From assembly GCF_900460535.1 (NCBI RefSeq), contig NZ_UHIL01000002.1, positions 434,001 through 498,000 of the forward strand: a stretch of DNA of 64,000 nt. Reading direction: 5' to 3'. The notes below the pieces were generated by a model. That model worked only from the letters and a program-made list of their open reading frames with translations. It had not been told where the DNA came from and searched no databases. Of the stretch, positions 45,788 to 54,911 are shown piece after piece (within the stretch, counting starts at the first letter, position 1; every line of letters begins with the position of its first letter). The position numbers and the translations under genes are program-made. The stretch is from Vibrio parahaemolyticus. Lineage in GTDB: Bacteria; Pseudomonadota; Gammaproteobacteria; Enterobacterales; Vibrionaceae.

Positions 45788-46504
45788 TTATTTGGTAAGA
45801 ACCATACGCGCATTGAGCGGTTGAACTGGACGATTGTTTTCCCCCATGACGTGTTCAAATTGCGCAATTTGCTCTGCCGAAATGCTTTGTGGATCTTTGA
45901 TCACAAGCCAACGCACGCCTTCTGAACATGGTGGCGTGGTCAACGAGCCGTTGAATCGGTAGTAGTCTTTGTCGCTAGGAATCAAAGCGTTTGCATCAAA
46001 AGGAGCGCGAATCGCTACGTTTTGATCTCTTTCCGGCACATTTTCTAGCAAATTCGCCAAAGCAGGATTGGCTTTGCCTTGTTCAAAAAATACCGCCACT
46101 ACTGCGAGATTGCCTTGCTCATCGGCATGAACGTAATGCGCTTCCAATGGGTAAGATTTGCCGTCGACATGGTTTTCAGATGGTGTGTGGAAATGAAACT
46201 GCTTTAAAGCAAACGCTTTGCCATCAATGGTCAGAACATTCTCTCCCTCAATGCTGGTTTGCAATGTGTGACCATTGTTTGTTAGCGCAACCACTTTGCC
46301 TTGGTAATCCAATTGCAGTTTTGCTAATTCAGCTTGCGTCGCCGCATGAATATCAATCGGGCTTTGGTTTTTACCTTGCGCACATTCAGAAGCAAACTCG
46401 CCCCAATGCTCTGGTCCGTGACTTCCTTCGTAACCCCAGTTTGCTGCGTTGGCCGAACCAACGAATACCAAAGACAATCCAATCGCTGTAAGTGACTTTT
46501 TCAT
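45788..46504 (-). CDS. Alpha-class carbonic anhydrase, periplasmic
   Basis: 238 residues from the ATG at 46504, which has AAGGA 6 bases upstream; a longer frame to 46561 lacks one. The signal peptide (MKKSLTAIGLSLVFVGSANA) is cleaved before NWGYEG. Zinc ligands are in FHFHTPSENH and EAHYVH, and LTTPPCSEGVRW is the substrate-pocket segment. It interconverts CO2 and bicarbonate in the periplasm. Single gene with its own terminator. Confidence 0.94.
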   Translation of the reverse strand: MKKSLTAIGLSLVFVGSANAANWGYEGSHGPEHWGEFASECAQGKNQSPIDIHAATQAELAKLQLDYQGKVVALTNNGHTLQTSIEGENVLTIDGKAFALKQFHFHTPSENHVDGKSYPLEAHYVHADEQGNLAVVAVFFEQGKANPALANLLENVPERDQNVAIRAPFDANALIPSDKDYYRFNGSLTTPPCSEGVRWLVIKDPQSISAEQIAQFEHVMGENNRPVQPLNARMVLTK

Positions 46505-46645
46505 GATTTTCCTTATCCCTTCAAGTGAAGTGTTGTAAAAGCAAAGCCATACTAATCTCACAGGATTCGGTCGTTACAGAGTGGAAACTATGATTGCAAA
46601 CAAACTTTGGAATCAACTCCTCTAGTCATGCAATTGATATGATGC

Positions 46646-47614
46646 TCAAAATTGAACATCAACGATTATTGAGTCGGTATAAGTGCCCGCTGGAGGGGTA
46701 TCTTGGCTTGTCATTATCTGCGCGCGATAATTGTAGTTCTGTGGAGTGATACCATCTGGAATGGCATCGCCAGTATCAACATCGCTCTGTTCGCGGCGCT
46801 CAGCACCAGCCGAGCCCCAGCGCTCCGTCGATGATGACTTATAGATTTCATATTCCAAATAGTTACTATCAAATGCCATCCTTCGTTGGCCTCCTGAAGC
46901 ATTTACGCCATCGTTTAAACCAATGGTGAAGGAACTGTTCTTGGTACAAGTTAACGATATAACCTGACTAACGGGATCGAAGCCCGCCACCAATGGGGAT
47001 GAACCAAAATCAATATCCGGCGCGGTTATCATACAGTCGGGAGTCACTTCCAACTCGACCGTAATAGTACTTTGAGCACTCCCCTCATTCCGAATAATAC
47101 ATACTCCTGGTAGACCTACGCCCTTGCAGTAATTCCAATCCCAAGACGCCATAATTTGGTCTGTATAAGTTCCGGCCGAAAGGTTACTTCCAGCTCCCGT
47201 CCGAGCATAAAGAGGGAACTCAACTTGGTCTCCAAACAGCCCCAACAAATCTAACAAGTCGGTGTCTGTGAAGGTGTGCAATTGGCCAAAAACATACTCT
47301 TCTGAAAGGCTTGAATCGCCAAAGATCTGATAGTTAATTATCGAACTGGCATCTCCTTGGGTGGTCATCTGCCCACCATTGAGGCTGGTAAATGTGACGG
47401 AGACATAGTCGCCACTCAACAACGACACAAGTGTCGAAAAGTCACATGTTATCCCCGCATGCGGCTGGGCTGAACTTTGTTGCTGAGTGCTCGACACCGT
47501 AAATGAGGAAACGCTACCAAACTGGATTGAAGGTGTTGACGCAGTGAGCTGACAAGCTATTGTCGAGCACGAGAAAAAGAGAAGTAGACTAGCCAGCCAG
47601 CGATGCAAAATCAT
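46646..47614 (-). CDS. csuE: Csu-type pilus tip adhesin (two spore-coat-U domains)
   Basis: 322 residues. A signal peptide (cleaved near TIA) is followed by two SCPU domains (about 22-180 and 185-322), each with a Cys near its start (CQLTAS, PDCMIT) and a final beta strand (SIIVDVQF). The two-domain form and last-gene position match CsuE, the tip adhesin of archaic chaperone-usher pili. In Acinetobacter, CsuE binds hydrophobic plastic through exposed loops. Its start overlaps the usher stop (ATGA). Confidence 0.87.
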   Translation of the reverse strand: MILHRWLASLLLFFSCSTIACQLTASTPSIQFGSVSSFTVSSTQQQSSAQPHAGITCDFSTLVSLLSGDYVSVTFTSLNGGQMTTQGDASSIINYQIFGDSSLSEEYVFGQLHTFTDTDLLDLLGLFGDQVEFPLYARTGAGSNLSAGTYTDQIMASWDWNYCKGVGLPGVCIIRNEGSAQSTITVELEVTPDCMITAPDIDFGSSPLVAGFDPVSQVISLTCTKNSSFTIGLNDGVNASGGQRRMAFDSNYLEYEIYKSSSTERWGSAGAERREQSDVDTGDAIPDGITPQNYNYRAQIMTSQDTPPAGTYTDSIIVDVQF

Positions 47615-50046
47615 AGTGCCGCCTCATCTTCTGTTTTGAGGCAAACCTGACTATTCAGTGTTTGTATTTTTTGACTCTCGCGCTCATACAACCCTTCAAT
47701 TGAAACTTTGCATGGTGACTGCCCTTGAGGATAAAACAGAATGTAACTGCCCGGGTCAACGCCTTCAAAGTAGGTAAACCCATCCCACCCAATTTGACTG
47801 ACTAATCCTGTCTCTGAACGCCCAAACGTGCCAAGCGGCAGGACTAGGTGATTTTCATCCACAACGGTCATACTCAATGCAATTTGCAGCTCAATGGGAA
47901 ACTCTAATAAATAACCGTAACCTGCATGTATCGAAGCGAACTGCTCTGTCGTCGAAAATGCCGCATTCGCTGGTAAAGTGAGTGGGTCAATTTCATATTT
48001 GGCGGTGTAATACGCGGTAGCCCAAGGCACTAGCAAATAGCCATCCTCGTCAGTCACGCCAACAATTTGGTTTTCATATTTAACCGGAATACCGTCAAAA
48101 CCGCTGGTGCTGACCACGGCAAAGCTGTCATACACTTCGTTAGCAGGGAAGATTTTGCCATCCAATGTCGAGACCGAACCCGCCATTTCCGCAAAATAAT
48201 CATAATTCCCACTGGTGCCATTGAGCCCTCCGCGAAACTGAGCCCACGAGGCACGATAGGTCAAATCGGCTTGCTTACGGTTTTCAGGATCTTCATTGAG
48301 GTCATGCGCTAAATTGATACCCCACCCGCCTTTTATAGGCGCGAGGCGACTGTAACCAACTCGCCCTCGCACATCGCCATCATCTTCCCTTTTCAGCGTT
48401 AAGCCGGCACTACCGCCAAGCGAACCAAAGGGCAACGAGAACTGCGCTAATGTCACTGCCTGACCACCAATACTGTGGTTGTAAGAGAGCGACATATTGA
48501 TGTCAAAAGGCAGAACATAACTGTACGTAAGATTGAGTGTACGCGAGCTAGAATCGGTTTGCTGAATATCGAAATAACCACCGGAAAGTGAGCCCCAATC
48601 CCCTAGCCGTACTCCCATATTGACTTGCGATACATGGCGAGACTTCAGCGATGCCTCCTCCCCTTTATTAAGCTTCTCGTAATTTGGCAAATGTGACAGG
48701 GTATAGAAATCAGCTTGCTCCACTTGCGTTCTAGCAGCGAAGCTAAACAACCTAGATTGGTAACTGTAACTCAGCGCGTATGAGCTGGATTGATCTTTAA
48801 AATTACTGACTCGAAATGAGGCATCTACCGTACCTAAGTTGAACGCATTACTAACAAAACCCAGCCCTGCAACAATTAGGTCATCTTTTGCTTCAGCTTG
48901 TGTTTCCAAGGTTAACCAATCCGTCATGCCATGACGCATCGCTACAACAACGCCGCCAGCACCATATTCATTCGATGCGTTTCCAAAATCTTCTCTGAGC
49001 GCACCAATACTGGCACTGTAAGAAGTAAATCCTGTTTTCAACAAATCGGAAGAGAGGAAAAACGGGCTGGTCATGACCGTTTGTCGGCCTTGAGCATCAG
49101 TCGCAATGACGGTTGCTTCACCCGCGCCAGAGATCATGGGAATGTCGTTAATAACGAAAGGGCCTGGCCCGACGGCCATTGAGTCGGTTTTAAAGCCATT
49201 GATGAATAAATCCAAGGTCGTGGGCGCAGTGACCTCACCATAAAACGCTGGCAATGGCGTCGTCACTACGTCGGGGCGCATAGAAAAGTCATGCGACAAC
49301 TGAATGCCCGCCATTCTCACCGGCTGACTCCAAGACAAAGGACGGACGATGTAGTCTCCGACTTCCAAACGAAGTCGGCGCGCCTGATTGGCGTACTCAT
49401 ACCCTGTATCGAAACGAGTGTATTGACTGCTTTGCTGAGACTGAACATCGCGGTGAAAATTGGATTTAAATATTCCCGTTGTAGAAAAAACGCCAAACTC
49501 AGAAAAGGCTCTGATTTCATGATCGATAGAAACCTCCTTTTGTTGGCTTTCGTTTTCATACACACCAAAAACGTTGTAGTTAAACAATCCCCCACGACCA
49601 AACCTAGCTGGAGAAAATCGCCCCATGTCGTGTGCAGATAAACTCTGCATCGGCAGCCAGTTCGGCGGAACGTCGATCGCCAGTTGCAGTGACGATTGCA
49701 AATAACGCACGTTAACCCCAGCGATGGAAGAAACGTCAATCCTGTCTTCCGTTCCTGGCAACGATTTGGCCGTAACGCCAACCGCTATTAGATCTTGCCG
49801 CTGGAGAAAGTACTGCTCGCCAATGCGCTCGACTTCGGTAATATGCCCCGTCGCTCTTTGATTGATCACCAATTCTAGTTTCAAGCTAATATTGTTAAAC
49901 TTATCAAAAGAAAAGTTTTCAGGACTCGGTAACTCAGAAAAACTGTTGGGTGAGTTCGCACAAAGGCCAATATTGCTCCACGCCATAATTAGTAATCCAA
50001 GCCAAAGCAAGACATACATTTCATTGCGTCTGTTCATTATTATCAT
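47611..50046 (-). CDS. csuD: Csu-type outer-membrane usher
   Basis: 811 residues with a signal peptide near the N-terminus (LLWLGLLIMAWSNIGLCAN), an N-terminal chaperone-binding domain (about 50-170), a large beta-barrel with a plug, and a C-terminal domain (about 650-811). The barrel region DFSMRPDVVTTPLPAFYGEV and TLDLFINGFKTDS is typical of fimbrial ushers. It threads subunits to the surface. The first ATG shares one base with the chaperone stop (TAATG); M4 and M10 are alternative starts. Confidence 0.9.
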   Translation of the reverse strand: MIIMNRRNEMYVLLWLGLLIMAWSNIGLCANSPNSFSELPSPENFSFDKFNNISLKLELVINQRATGHITEVERIGEQYFLQRQDLIAVGVTAKSLPGTEDRIDVSSIAGVNVRYLQSSLQLAIDVPPNWLPMQSLSAHDMGRFSPARFGRGGLFNYNVFGVYENESQQKEVSIDHEIRAFSEFGVFSTTGIFKSNFHRDVQSQQSSQYTRFDTGYEYANQARRLRLEVGDYIVRPLSWSQPVRMAGIQLSHDFSMRPDVVTTPLPAFYGEVTAPTTLDLFINGFKTDSMAVGPGPFVINDIPMISGAGEATVIATDAQGRQTVMTSPFFLSSDLLKTGFTSYSASIGALREDFGNASNEYGAGGVVVAMRHGMTDWLTLETQAEAKDDLIVAGLGFVSNAFNLGTVDASFRVSNFKDQSSSYALSYSYQSRLFSFAARTQVEQADFYTLSHLPNYEKLNKGEEASLKSRHVSQVNMGVRLGDWGSLSGGYFDIQQTDSSSRTLNLTYSYVLPFDINMSLSYNHSIGGQAVTLAQFSLPFGSLGGSAGLTLKREDDGDVRGRVGYSRLAPIKGGWGINLAHDLNEDPENRKQADLTYRASWAQFRGGLNGTSGNYDYFAEMAGSVSTLDGKIFPANEVYDSFAVVSTSGFDGIPVKYENQIVGVTDEDGYLLVPWATAYYTAKYEIDPLTLPANAAFSTTEQFASIHAGYGYLLEFPIELQIALSMTVVDENHLVLPLGTFGRSETGLVSQIGWDGFTYFEGVDPGSYILFYPQGQSPCKVSIEGLYERESQKIQTLNSQVCLKTEDEAAL

Positions 50047-50804
50047 TATTGCGTCAATGGTATTTTGTAGCGTTTACCTCCAATATTCGCACTCAAACTC
50101 ATATTGTTTATATTCTTATATGAAATAGGCCAAACCTTATATTGCTCTGGAAGAATATAACCGGCTAATCCTTCAGAAATCATTAACGGTTCTTTATTTG
50201 GAGAATCCAGTTGTAAATTCACCAGACGCACATGATGATTTCCTGAGTTTTTAATGTGAATAAAACGTTGATTATTTTTCTTAATCAATTGAGCTTGCAA
50301 ACCATTCCACAACTCACTGTCCTTATTCTGCTGTTGAGTATTGTTAAGTCCTTTTCCATAGATAAATAAGGGGATGGAGTAGCGCATTCGAACTTTAACA
50401 GCGAGTTCATTTTCCATCGAATCGGTTAGAGGGTCGTGAGTTGGAGGCAGTTCATCGATGATCACTCGGTAAGCGTACTCTTTACCTGCTGTGGCTTCAT
50501 CTTGATTGAGGATGCGAATCAGCTGTTTTTCACCAGGTTCAATTTTGACAAATGGTGGCGTGGCAATCAGTTGATTTTGATTAGAATAGTTATCTTCACC
50601 TTCATTTTGTCCCCATTTAAAAATCCTCACTTGTAAGTAAGAATCAACGTTGCCTTTATTCACCATCCAAAGGTATGTCGCATTCGTCTCCGCTGTTATT
50701 TTGGGGTAGATCGGCCAAATTAATAATGAATTGGCGTTAGTATTGGAGATAGAAACAAAAAGGAAGGTCGCTATTAATAATGATTTTTTGAGTATGAATT
50801 CCAT
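50046..50804 (-). CDS. csuC: Csu-type periplasmic pilus chaperone
   Basis: 252 residues from the ATG at 50804, chosen because CGGAGG lies 6 bases upstream. The signal peptide is followed by two Ig-like domains. The first includes IWPIYPKITAETNATYLWMVNKG and PPFVKIEPGEKQLIRIL, the conserved strand and Pro-rich stretch of PapD-type chaperones. It stabilises pilus subunits and hands them to the usher. It lies between subunit and usher genes as in other csu operons. Confidence 0.9.
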   Translation of the reverse strand: MEFILKKSLLIATFLFVSISNTNANSLLIWPIYPKITAETNATYLWMVNKGNVDSYLQVRIFKWGQNEGEDNYSNQNQLIATPPFVKIEPGEKQLIRILNQDEATAGKEYAYRVIIDELPPTHDPLTDSMENELAVKVRMRYSIPLFIYGKGLNNTQQQNKDSELWNGLQAQLIKKNNQRFIHIKNSGNHHVRLVNLQLDSPNKEPLMISEGLAGYILPEQYKVWPISYKNINNMSLSANIGGKRYKIPLTQ

Positions 50805-50825
50805 TTCATCCCTCCGAAACATCAC

Positions 50826-51359
50826 TTACCACTCCAAGGTCAGCGTAAGCGTATCCATATAAATTCCGGCTATTTCATTCCCATTTATTATTGCCTTTGC
50901 CCAGATAGGAAACTGAATATTATCTGGGTCTTGCGTGGTATCGACGGAATATCGTGTATCGATATCAAGCACTTGTGTGTAATCCAGATCCTGAAACAAA
51001 AAGTAGTCTACCGTCGTGACCTCTTCGCTATGCTTTAACTTGCGCACACCATCCGATGAATTCAGCCCACCGTTTAGAGAAACATTCATCGCAATACCCG
51101 GAGTACAACTTAATGTAAGTGATGAGCTGTATGTGACACTGCCTTGTACTTCCGCTGCATAAACAGAAGAATGTTCACCAAAATCCAACGTTCCTATTTG
51201 TCCAGCTTGCGTTGCGCTCTCTTCTTGTACTGCGCCATTAATCAAACAGCCTGTGTCTACTGTTGCTGATACTTGAAAGGTTTCTATCACATCAGCCAGC
51301 ACAGTTGAAGAGCACCAACTCATCACGACAAGTGAAAAGCCTCTAACAACCAGCGTCAC
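50826..51359 (-). CDS. Csu-type minor pilus subunit (spore-coat-U domain)
   Basis: 177 residues from a GTG 3 bases after the preceding stop. The signal peptide ends at VLA/D, and one SCPU domain follows (VSATVDTGCLINGA ... LDFGEHSSVYA ... GIYMDTLTLTLEW). It corresponds to CsuA or CsuB, the minor subunits between rod and tip; only one such gene is present where Acinetobacter has two. An internal ATG (M13) is an alternative start but would spoil the signal peptide. Confidence 0.83.
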   Translation of the reverse strand: MTLVVRGFSLVVMSWCSSTVLADVIETFQVSATVDTGCLINGAVQEESATQAGQIGTLDFGEHSSVYAAEVQGSVTYSSSLTLSCTPGIAMNVSLNGGLNSSDGVRKLKHSEEVTTVDYFLFQDLDYTQVLDIDTRYSVDTTQDPDNIQFPIWAKAIINGNEIAGIYMDTLTLTLEW

Positions 51360-51362
51360 GGT

Positions 51363-51896
51363 TTACCAGCTTAATGTCACACTGATTGTATCTGAGTACG
51401 ATCCCGCAGTGCTGCTCGTACCATAAGCTTTCGCAAAAAGCTCAATGGTCTGAGCCGTTGCGGTCGTAAACTCAGTAAGCGCCACCGTTCCATTTTGCAC
51501 TATTTGGGTATTTCTGTCTGAATCGGTAAACAACTTATATTCGATATACTCGGAACCATTCGACATTGCGTAGGAGCCAGCTGCTACACTTCCGTCATAC
51601 AAACCAGTGCCAAGTGTAAAGGTCGGAGTCACACCGTTACTACAGAGCACTTCAATGCCCGTCGCGCTGCCACCATTGACCACAGCATCTTGCTCAGTAA
51701 AGATCGCTGGCACGTCGCCGAAATCAAGTGAACCAAAACCAATACCAGAAGCAGTGTCTACCGCATTATTTCCGTTGATCACACAACCTTGTACAAGGTT
51801 AATGGAAACATCAATGGTGCCGCTCACTGAGGCGCCGTTTGCTTGCCAACTGAATGACGTTAATAACAGAGGCATCATCAAATATATTCTTTTCAT
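51363..51896 (-). CDS. csuAB: Csu-type major pilus subunit (CsuA/B)
   Basis: 177 residues from the ATG at 51896, which has GGAG about 6 bases upstream. The signal peptide ends near ANGA/S, and one SCPU domain follows (INLVQGCVINGN ... LDFGDVPAIF ... GSYSDTISVTLSW). The first position in the operon and the composition fit the rod-forming subunit CsuA/B. Poorly conserved loops between strains would be expected for this surface protein. Confidence 0.87.
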   Translation of the reverse strand: MKRIYLMMPLLLTSFSWQANGASVSGTIDVSINLVQGCVINGNNAVDTASGIGFGSLDFGDVPAIFTEQDAVVNGGSATGIEVLCSNGVTPTFTLGTGLYDGSVAAGSYAMSNGSEYIEYKLFTDSDRNTQIVQNGTVALTEFTTATAQTIELFAKAYGTSSTAGSYSDTISVTLSW

Positions 51897-52308
51897 ATAA
51901 AGCTCCATTTTCTAACATTCCACTGTATATCGATGATTGTTTTATTAGTTATAGCTCAAGTATGACAAACTAAATGCATATAAAATGCGAAACATTTAAA
52001 AGAAGTAAGTTAGGTATAAAAACAGGCACGATTAAAAAACAAATAACTACAAAAGGAAATTTTTACAAGATATAAAACCACAAAATACCCTTAAAAATAA
52101 AATGGTCATTTGGTTATTCTAAATACAGAAAGTGAAGCTTTGCTGAAGTTTCAGAAGAAAATAAAGTCGATTTGAACAGAGTCGAGCAGGAAATTGGTTA
52201 TTAAACGGCAGTAAAATTCTAGGCTGAAATTAAGAAAATGGACGAAAAAGATAGGGCTAAAATAAACAAAAAGCGCCCCTTTTGGAGCGCTTTTCTTACT
52301 AGAACTGA
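51897..52308. other. AT-rich control region of the pilus operon
   Basis: About 410 bases, strongly AT-rich, between the pilus operon start and the tdh terminator. It must contain the leftward pilus promoter. No gene was seen. The base composition would suit H-NS silencing, but no defined operator was recognised. Confidence 0.5.
52269..52294 (-). terminator. Terminator of the kbl-tdh operon
   Basis: AAAAGCGCCCC pairs with GGAGCGCTTTT around a TTTT loop with one C-A mismatch, giving a T run on the minus strand 14 bases after the tdh stop. Confidence 0.85.
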
Positions 52309-53340
52309 TTATTCCCAATCAAGAATAACTTTGCCCGACATGCCAGAGCGCATAACGTCAAAGCCTTCTTGGAAATCATCAATCTTGTAGTGGTGCGTGA
52401 TGATTGGCGATAGATCCAAACCAGATTGAATCAGTGAAGCCATCTTGTACCACGTTTCGAACATTTCACGGCCGTAAATGCCTTTGATAACCAGACCTTT
52501 GAAGATCACTTGGTTCCAGTCGATACCCATGTCTGATGGTGGAATACCCAACAGAGCGATACGACCACCGTGATTCATTGTCGTTAGCATTGAGTTGAAT
52601 GCAGCTGGGTTACCCGACATTTCAAGACCTACGTCGAAGCCTTCTGTCATGCCTAGTTCAGCCATTACATCTTCAAGCTTCTCTTCAGCCACGTTTACTG
52701 CACGTGTTACGCCCATTTTACGAGCAAGCTCAAGACGGTATTCGTTTACGTCTGTGATAACTACATGGCGAGCACCAACGTGTTTAGCAACCGCTGCCGC
52801 CATGATGCCGATTGGGCCAGCACCTGTGATCAGCACGTCCTCACCCACAAGGTCGAAAGAAAGCGCAGTGTGTACCGCGTTACCAAACGGGTCAAAGATA
52901 GACGCTAGATCGTCAGAGATCTCGTCTGGGATCTTGAACGCGTTGAATGCAGGGATAACCAAGTATTCTGCAAATGCGCCTTCACGGTTTACACCCACAC
53001 CGATAGTGTTACGGCATAGGTGAGTACGACCGCCACGACAGTTACGACAGTGACCACAAGTGATGTGACCTTCGCCAGATACGCGGTCACCGATTTCAAA
53101 GCCACGAACTTCCTGACCAATCGCAACCACTTCACCCACGTATTCGTGGCCAACAACCATAGGTACTGGAATGGTTTTTTGTGACCATTCGTCCCAGTTG
53201 TAAATGTGTACGTCTGTACCACAAATCGCGGTTTTCTTAATTTTGATCAGAATGTCGTTATGGCCAACCTCAGGTTTGTCTACTTCGGTCATCCAAATGC
53301 CTTGTTCAGGCTTTAGCTTTGATAGTGCTTTAATTTTCAT
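52309..53340 (-). CDS. tdh: L-threonine 3-dehydrogenase
   Basis: 343 residues, the length of E. coli Tdh, from the ATG at 53340 (GGTGA upstream). It is a zinc-dependent medium-chain dehydrogenase: the catalytic Cys is in [23 protein letters not shown] holds the Glu ligand, the structural zinc Cys are in [14 protein letters not shown], and the NAD fold starts at [19 protein letters not shown]. It oxidises threonine to 2-amino-3-ketobutyrate. It follows kbl by about 165 bases in one likely operon. Not to be confused with the thermostable direct hemolysin, also called tdh in V. parahaemolyticus. Confidence 0.96.
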   Translation of the reverse strand: MKIKALSKLKPEQGIWMTEVDKPEVGHNDILIKIKKTAICGTDVHIYNWDEWSQKTIPVPMVVGHEYVGEVVAIGQEVRGFEIGDRVSGEGHITCGHCRNCRGGRTHLCRNTIGVGVNREGAFAEYLVIPAFNAFKIPDEISDDLASIFDPFGNAVHTALSFDLVGEDVLITGAGPIGIMAAAVAKHVGARHVVITDVNEYRLELARKMGVTRAVNVAEEKLEDVMAELGMTEGFDVGLEMSGNPAAFNSMLTTMNHGGRIALLGIPPSDMGIDWNQVIFKGLVIKGIYGREMFETWYKMASLIQSGLDLSPIITHHYKIDDFQEGFDVMRSGMSGKVILDWE

Positions 53341-53505
53341 AGTATTCACCAAATATTGCCCCGCTCAGTGCGAAACAAAAAATCTCTATAAGGTTCATCA
53401 TCACTCAACAATGCGGGATAAAAGGCTTAACCCAATGAGCCTGCTCCAACGGAGATTTGGGCAAGCCTTTGTCATCAAACCGCATCAACATGAGAGATAT
53501 CGAAC

Positions 53506-54699
53506 TTAGATAATGCCCATGTCTTTACCAACTTGGATGAACGCATCGATCGCACGATCTAGCTGCTCACGAGTGTGCGCTGCTGACATTTGAGTACGGA
53601 TGCGCGCTTGGCCTTTTGGTACTACAGGGAATGAGAAGCCGATTACGTAGATGCCTTTTTCTAAAGCACGCTCAGCGAACTCCGCTGCAACTTTTGCATC
53701 GCCCAGCATGATTGGAATGATCGCGTGGTCTGCGCCGCCCATTGTGAAGCCTGCAGCTTCCATACGAGCACGGAAATGCGCTGCGTTTTCCCATAGACGG
53801 TCACGTAGGTCGCCACTTTCTTCTAGTAGATCTAGAACGCGGATAGAAGCATTTACGATTGCTGGTGCAACAGAGTTAGAGAATAGGTATGGACGAGAGC
53901 GCTGACGTAGCCAGTCAATCACTTCCGCTTTACCAGATGTGTAGCCGCCAGAAGCGCCACCCATTGCTTTACCTAGCGTACCAGTGATGATGTCGATACG
54001 GTCAACCACGTTGTGGTGCTCGTGCGTACCTGCCCCCGTTTTACCCATGAAGCCAACTGCGTGAGAATCATCAACCATCGTCAATGCGCCGTACTTCTCT
54101 GCTAGGTCACAGATAGCTGGAAGGTTTGCTACTACGCCATCCATAGAGAACACACCGTCAGTTACGATAAGAATGTGGCGAGCACCTGCTTCTTTCGCTG
54201 CGATCAGTTGTTGCTCTAGCTCTTCCATGTTGTTGTTTGAGTAACGGAAGCGCATTGCTTTACATAGACGAACACCGTCAATGATTGATGCGTGGTTCAG
54301 TGCATCAGAAATGATCGCATCTTCTTTACCAAGAATGGTTTCGAACAGACCTGCGTTTGCATCAAAGCAAGAGGTGTAAAGAATCGTATCTTCTTTACCG
54401 AGGAATTTAGAAAGCTTTTGTTCTAGCTCTTTGTGGATGTCTTGAGTACCGCAGATAAAACGTACTGATGCCATGCCGAAGCCGTGCTCATCCATGCCAG
54501 CTTTACCCGCTTCGATAAGCGCTGGATGGTTTGCTAGGCCTAGGTAGTTGTTCGCACAAAAGTTCAGTACTTCTTCACCTGTCGAGATTTTAACAGCGGC
54601 TTGCTGTTGAGAGGTAATGATACGCTCTGCTTTGTAAAGACCTTCAGCCTTCACTTCTTCAATTTGCTGTTGAATCTGTTGGTAAAATGCAGAAGACAT
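53506..54699 (-). CDS. kbl: 2-amino-3-ketobutyrate coenzyme A ligase
   Basis: 397 residues, as in E. coli, from the ATG at 54699 with AAGGA upstream. This PLP-dependent alpha-oxoamine synthase family member reads [33 protein letters not shown] and the PLP lysine in [17 protein letters not shown]. It splits 2-amino-3-ketobutyrate with CoA into glycine and acetyl-CoA, completing the threonine to glycine route with Tdh. Confidence 0.96.
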   Translation of the reverse strand: MSSAFYQQIQQQIEEVKAEGLYKAERIITSQQQAAVKISTGEEVLNFCANNYLGLANHPALIEAGKAGMDEHGFGMASVRFICGTQDIHKELEQKLSKFLGKEDTILYTSCFDANAGLFETILGKEDAIISDALNHASIIDGVRLCKAMRFRYSNNNMEELEQQLIAAKEAGARHILIVTDGVFSMDGVVANLPAICDLAEKYGALTMVDDSHAVGFMGKTGAGTHEHHNVVDRIDIITGTLGKAMGGASGGYTSGKAEVIDWLRQRSRPYLFSNSVAPAIVNASIRVLDLLEESGDLRDRLWENAAHFRARMEAAGFTMGGADHAIIPIMLGDAKVAAEFAERALEKGIYVIGFSFPVVPKGQARIRTQMSAAHTREQLDRAIDAFIQVGKDMGII

Positions 54700-54724
54700 T
54701 CGCAATTCCTTCCTGGTTGTTTTG

Positions 54725-54777
54725 ACGAGTTTTCACTCGTTTCGAATTTGGTTTAGCCTTTACGTGACGGGCGTCAC
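54725..54777 (-). promoter_or_regulatory. Two inverted repeats in the kbl leader
   Basis: ACGAGT-TTTC-ACTCGT (54725-54740) and GTGACG-GG-CGTCAC (54764-54777) lie 26-78 bases upstream of the kbl start. The second is a compact palindrome typical of a dimeric repressor site; the first could form a small RNA hairpin. The regulator is unknown. Confidence 0.45.
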
Positions 54778-54911
54778 AGGCCATCAGCTATCAATTAATT
54801 GTAGTGTAAAACAAGGAAAGGAAAACGATTATCCCTCAAGGTGGAAAAGCATTAATGAATTTGAGGAACAAATAACATCAATGCTTTTCTATGAGGTTGT
54901 ATTGAAAGGAG

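Noticed and set aside
49291..49781. Frames of 116 and 154 residues within the usher gene
   Set aside because: They overlap the conserved usher coding sequence in other frames and show no family features.
52309..53340. The name tdh as a virulence toxin (thermostable direct hemolysin)
   Set aside because: The protein is plainly a zinc alcohol-dehydrogenase-family threonine dehydrogenase next to kbl; the shared symbol is a coincidence.
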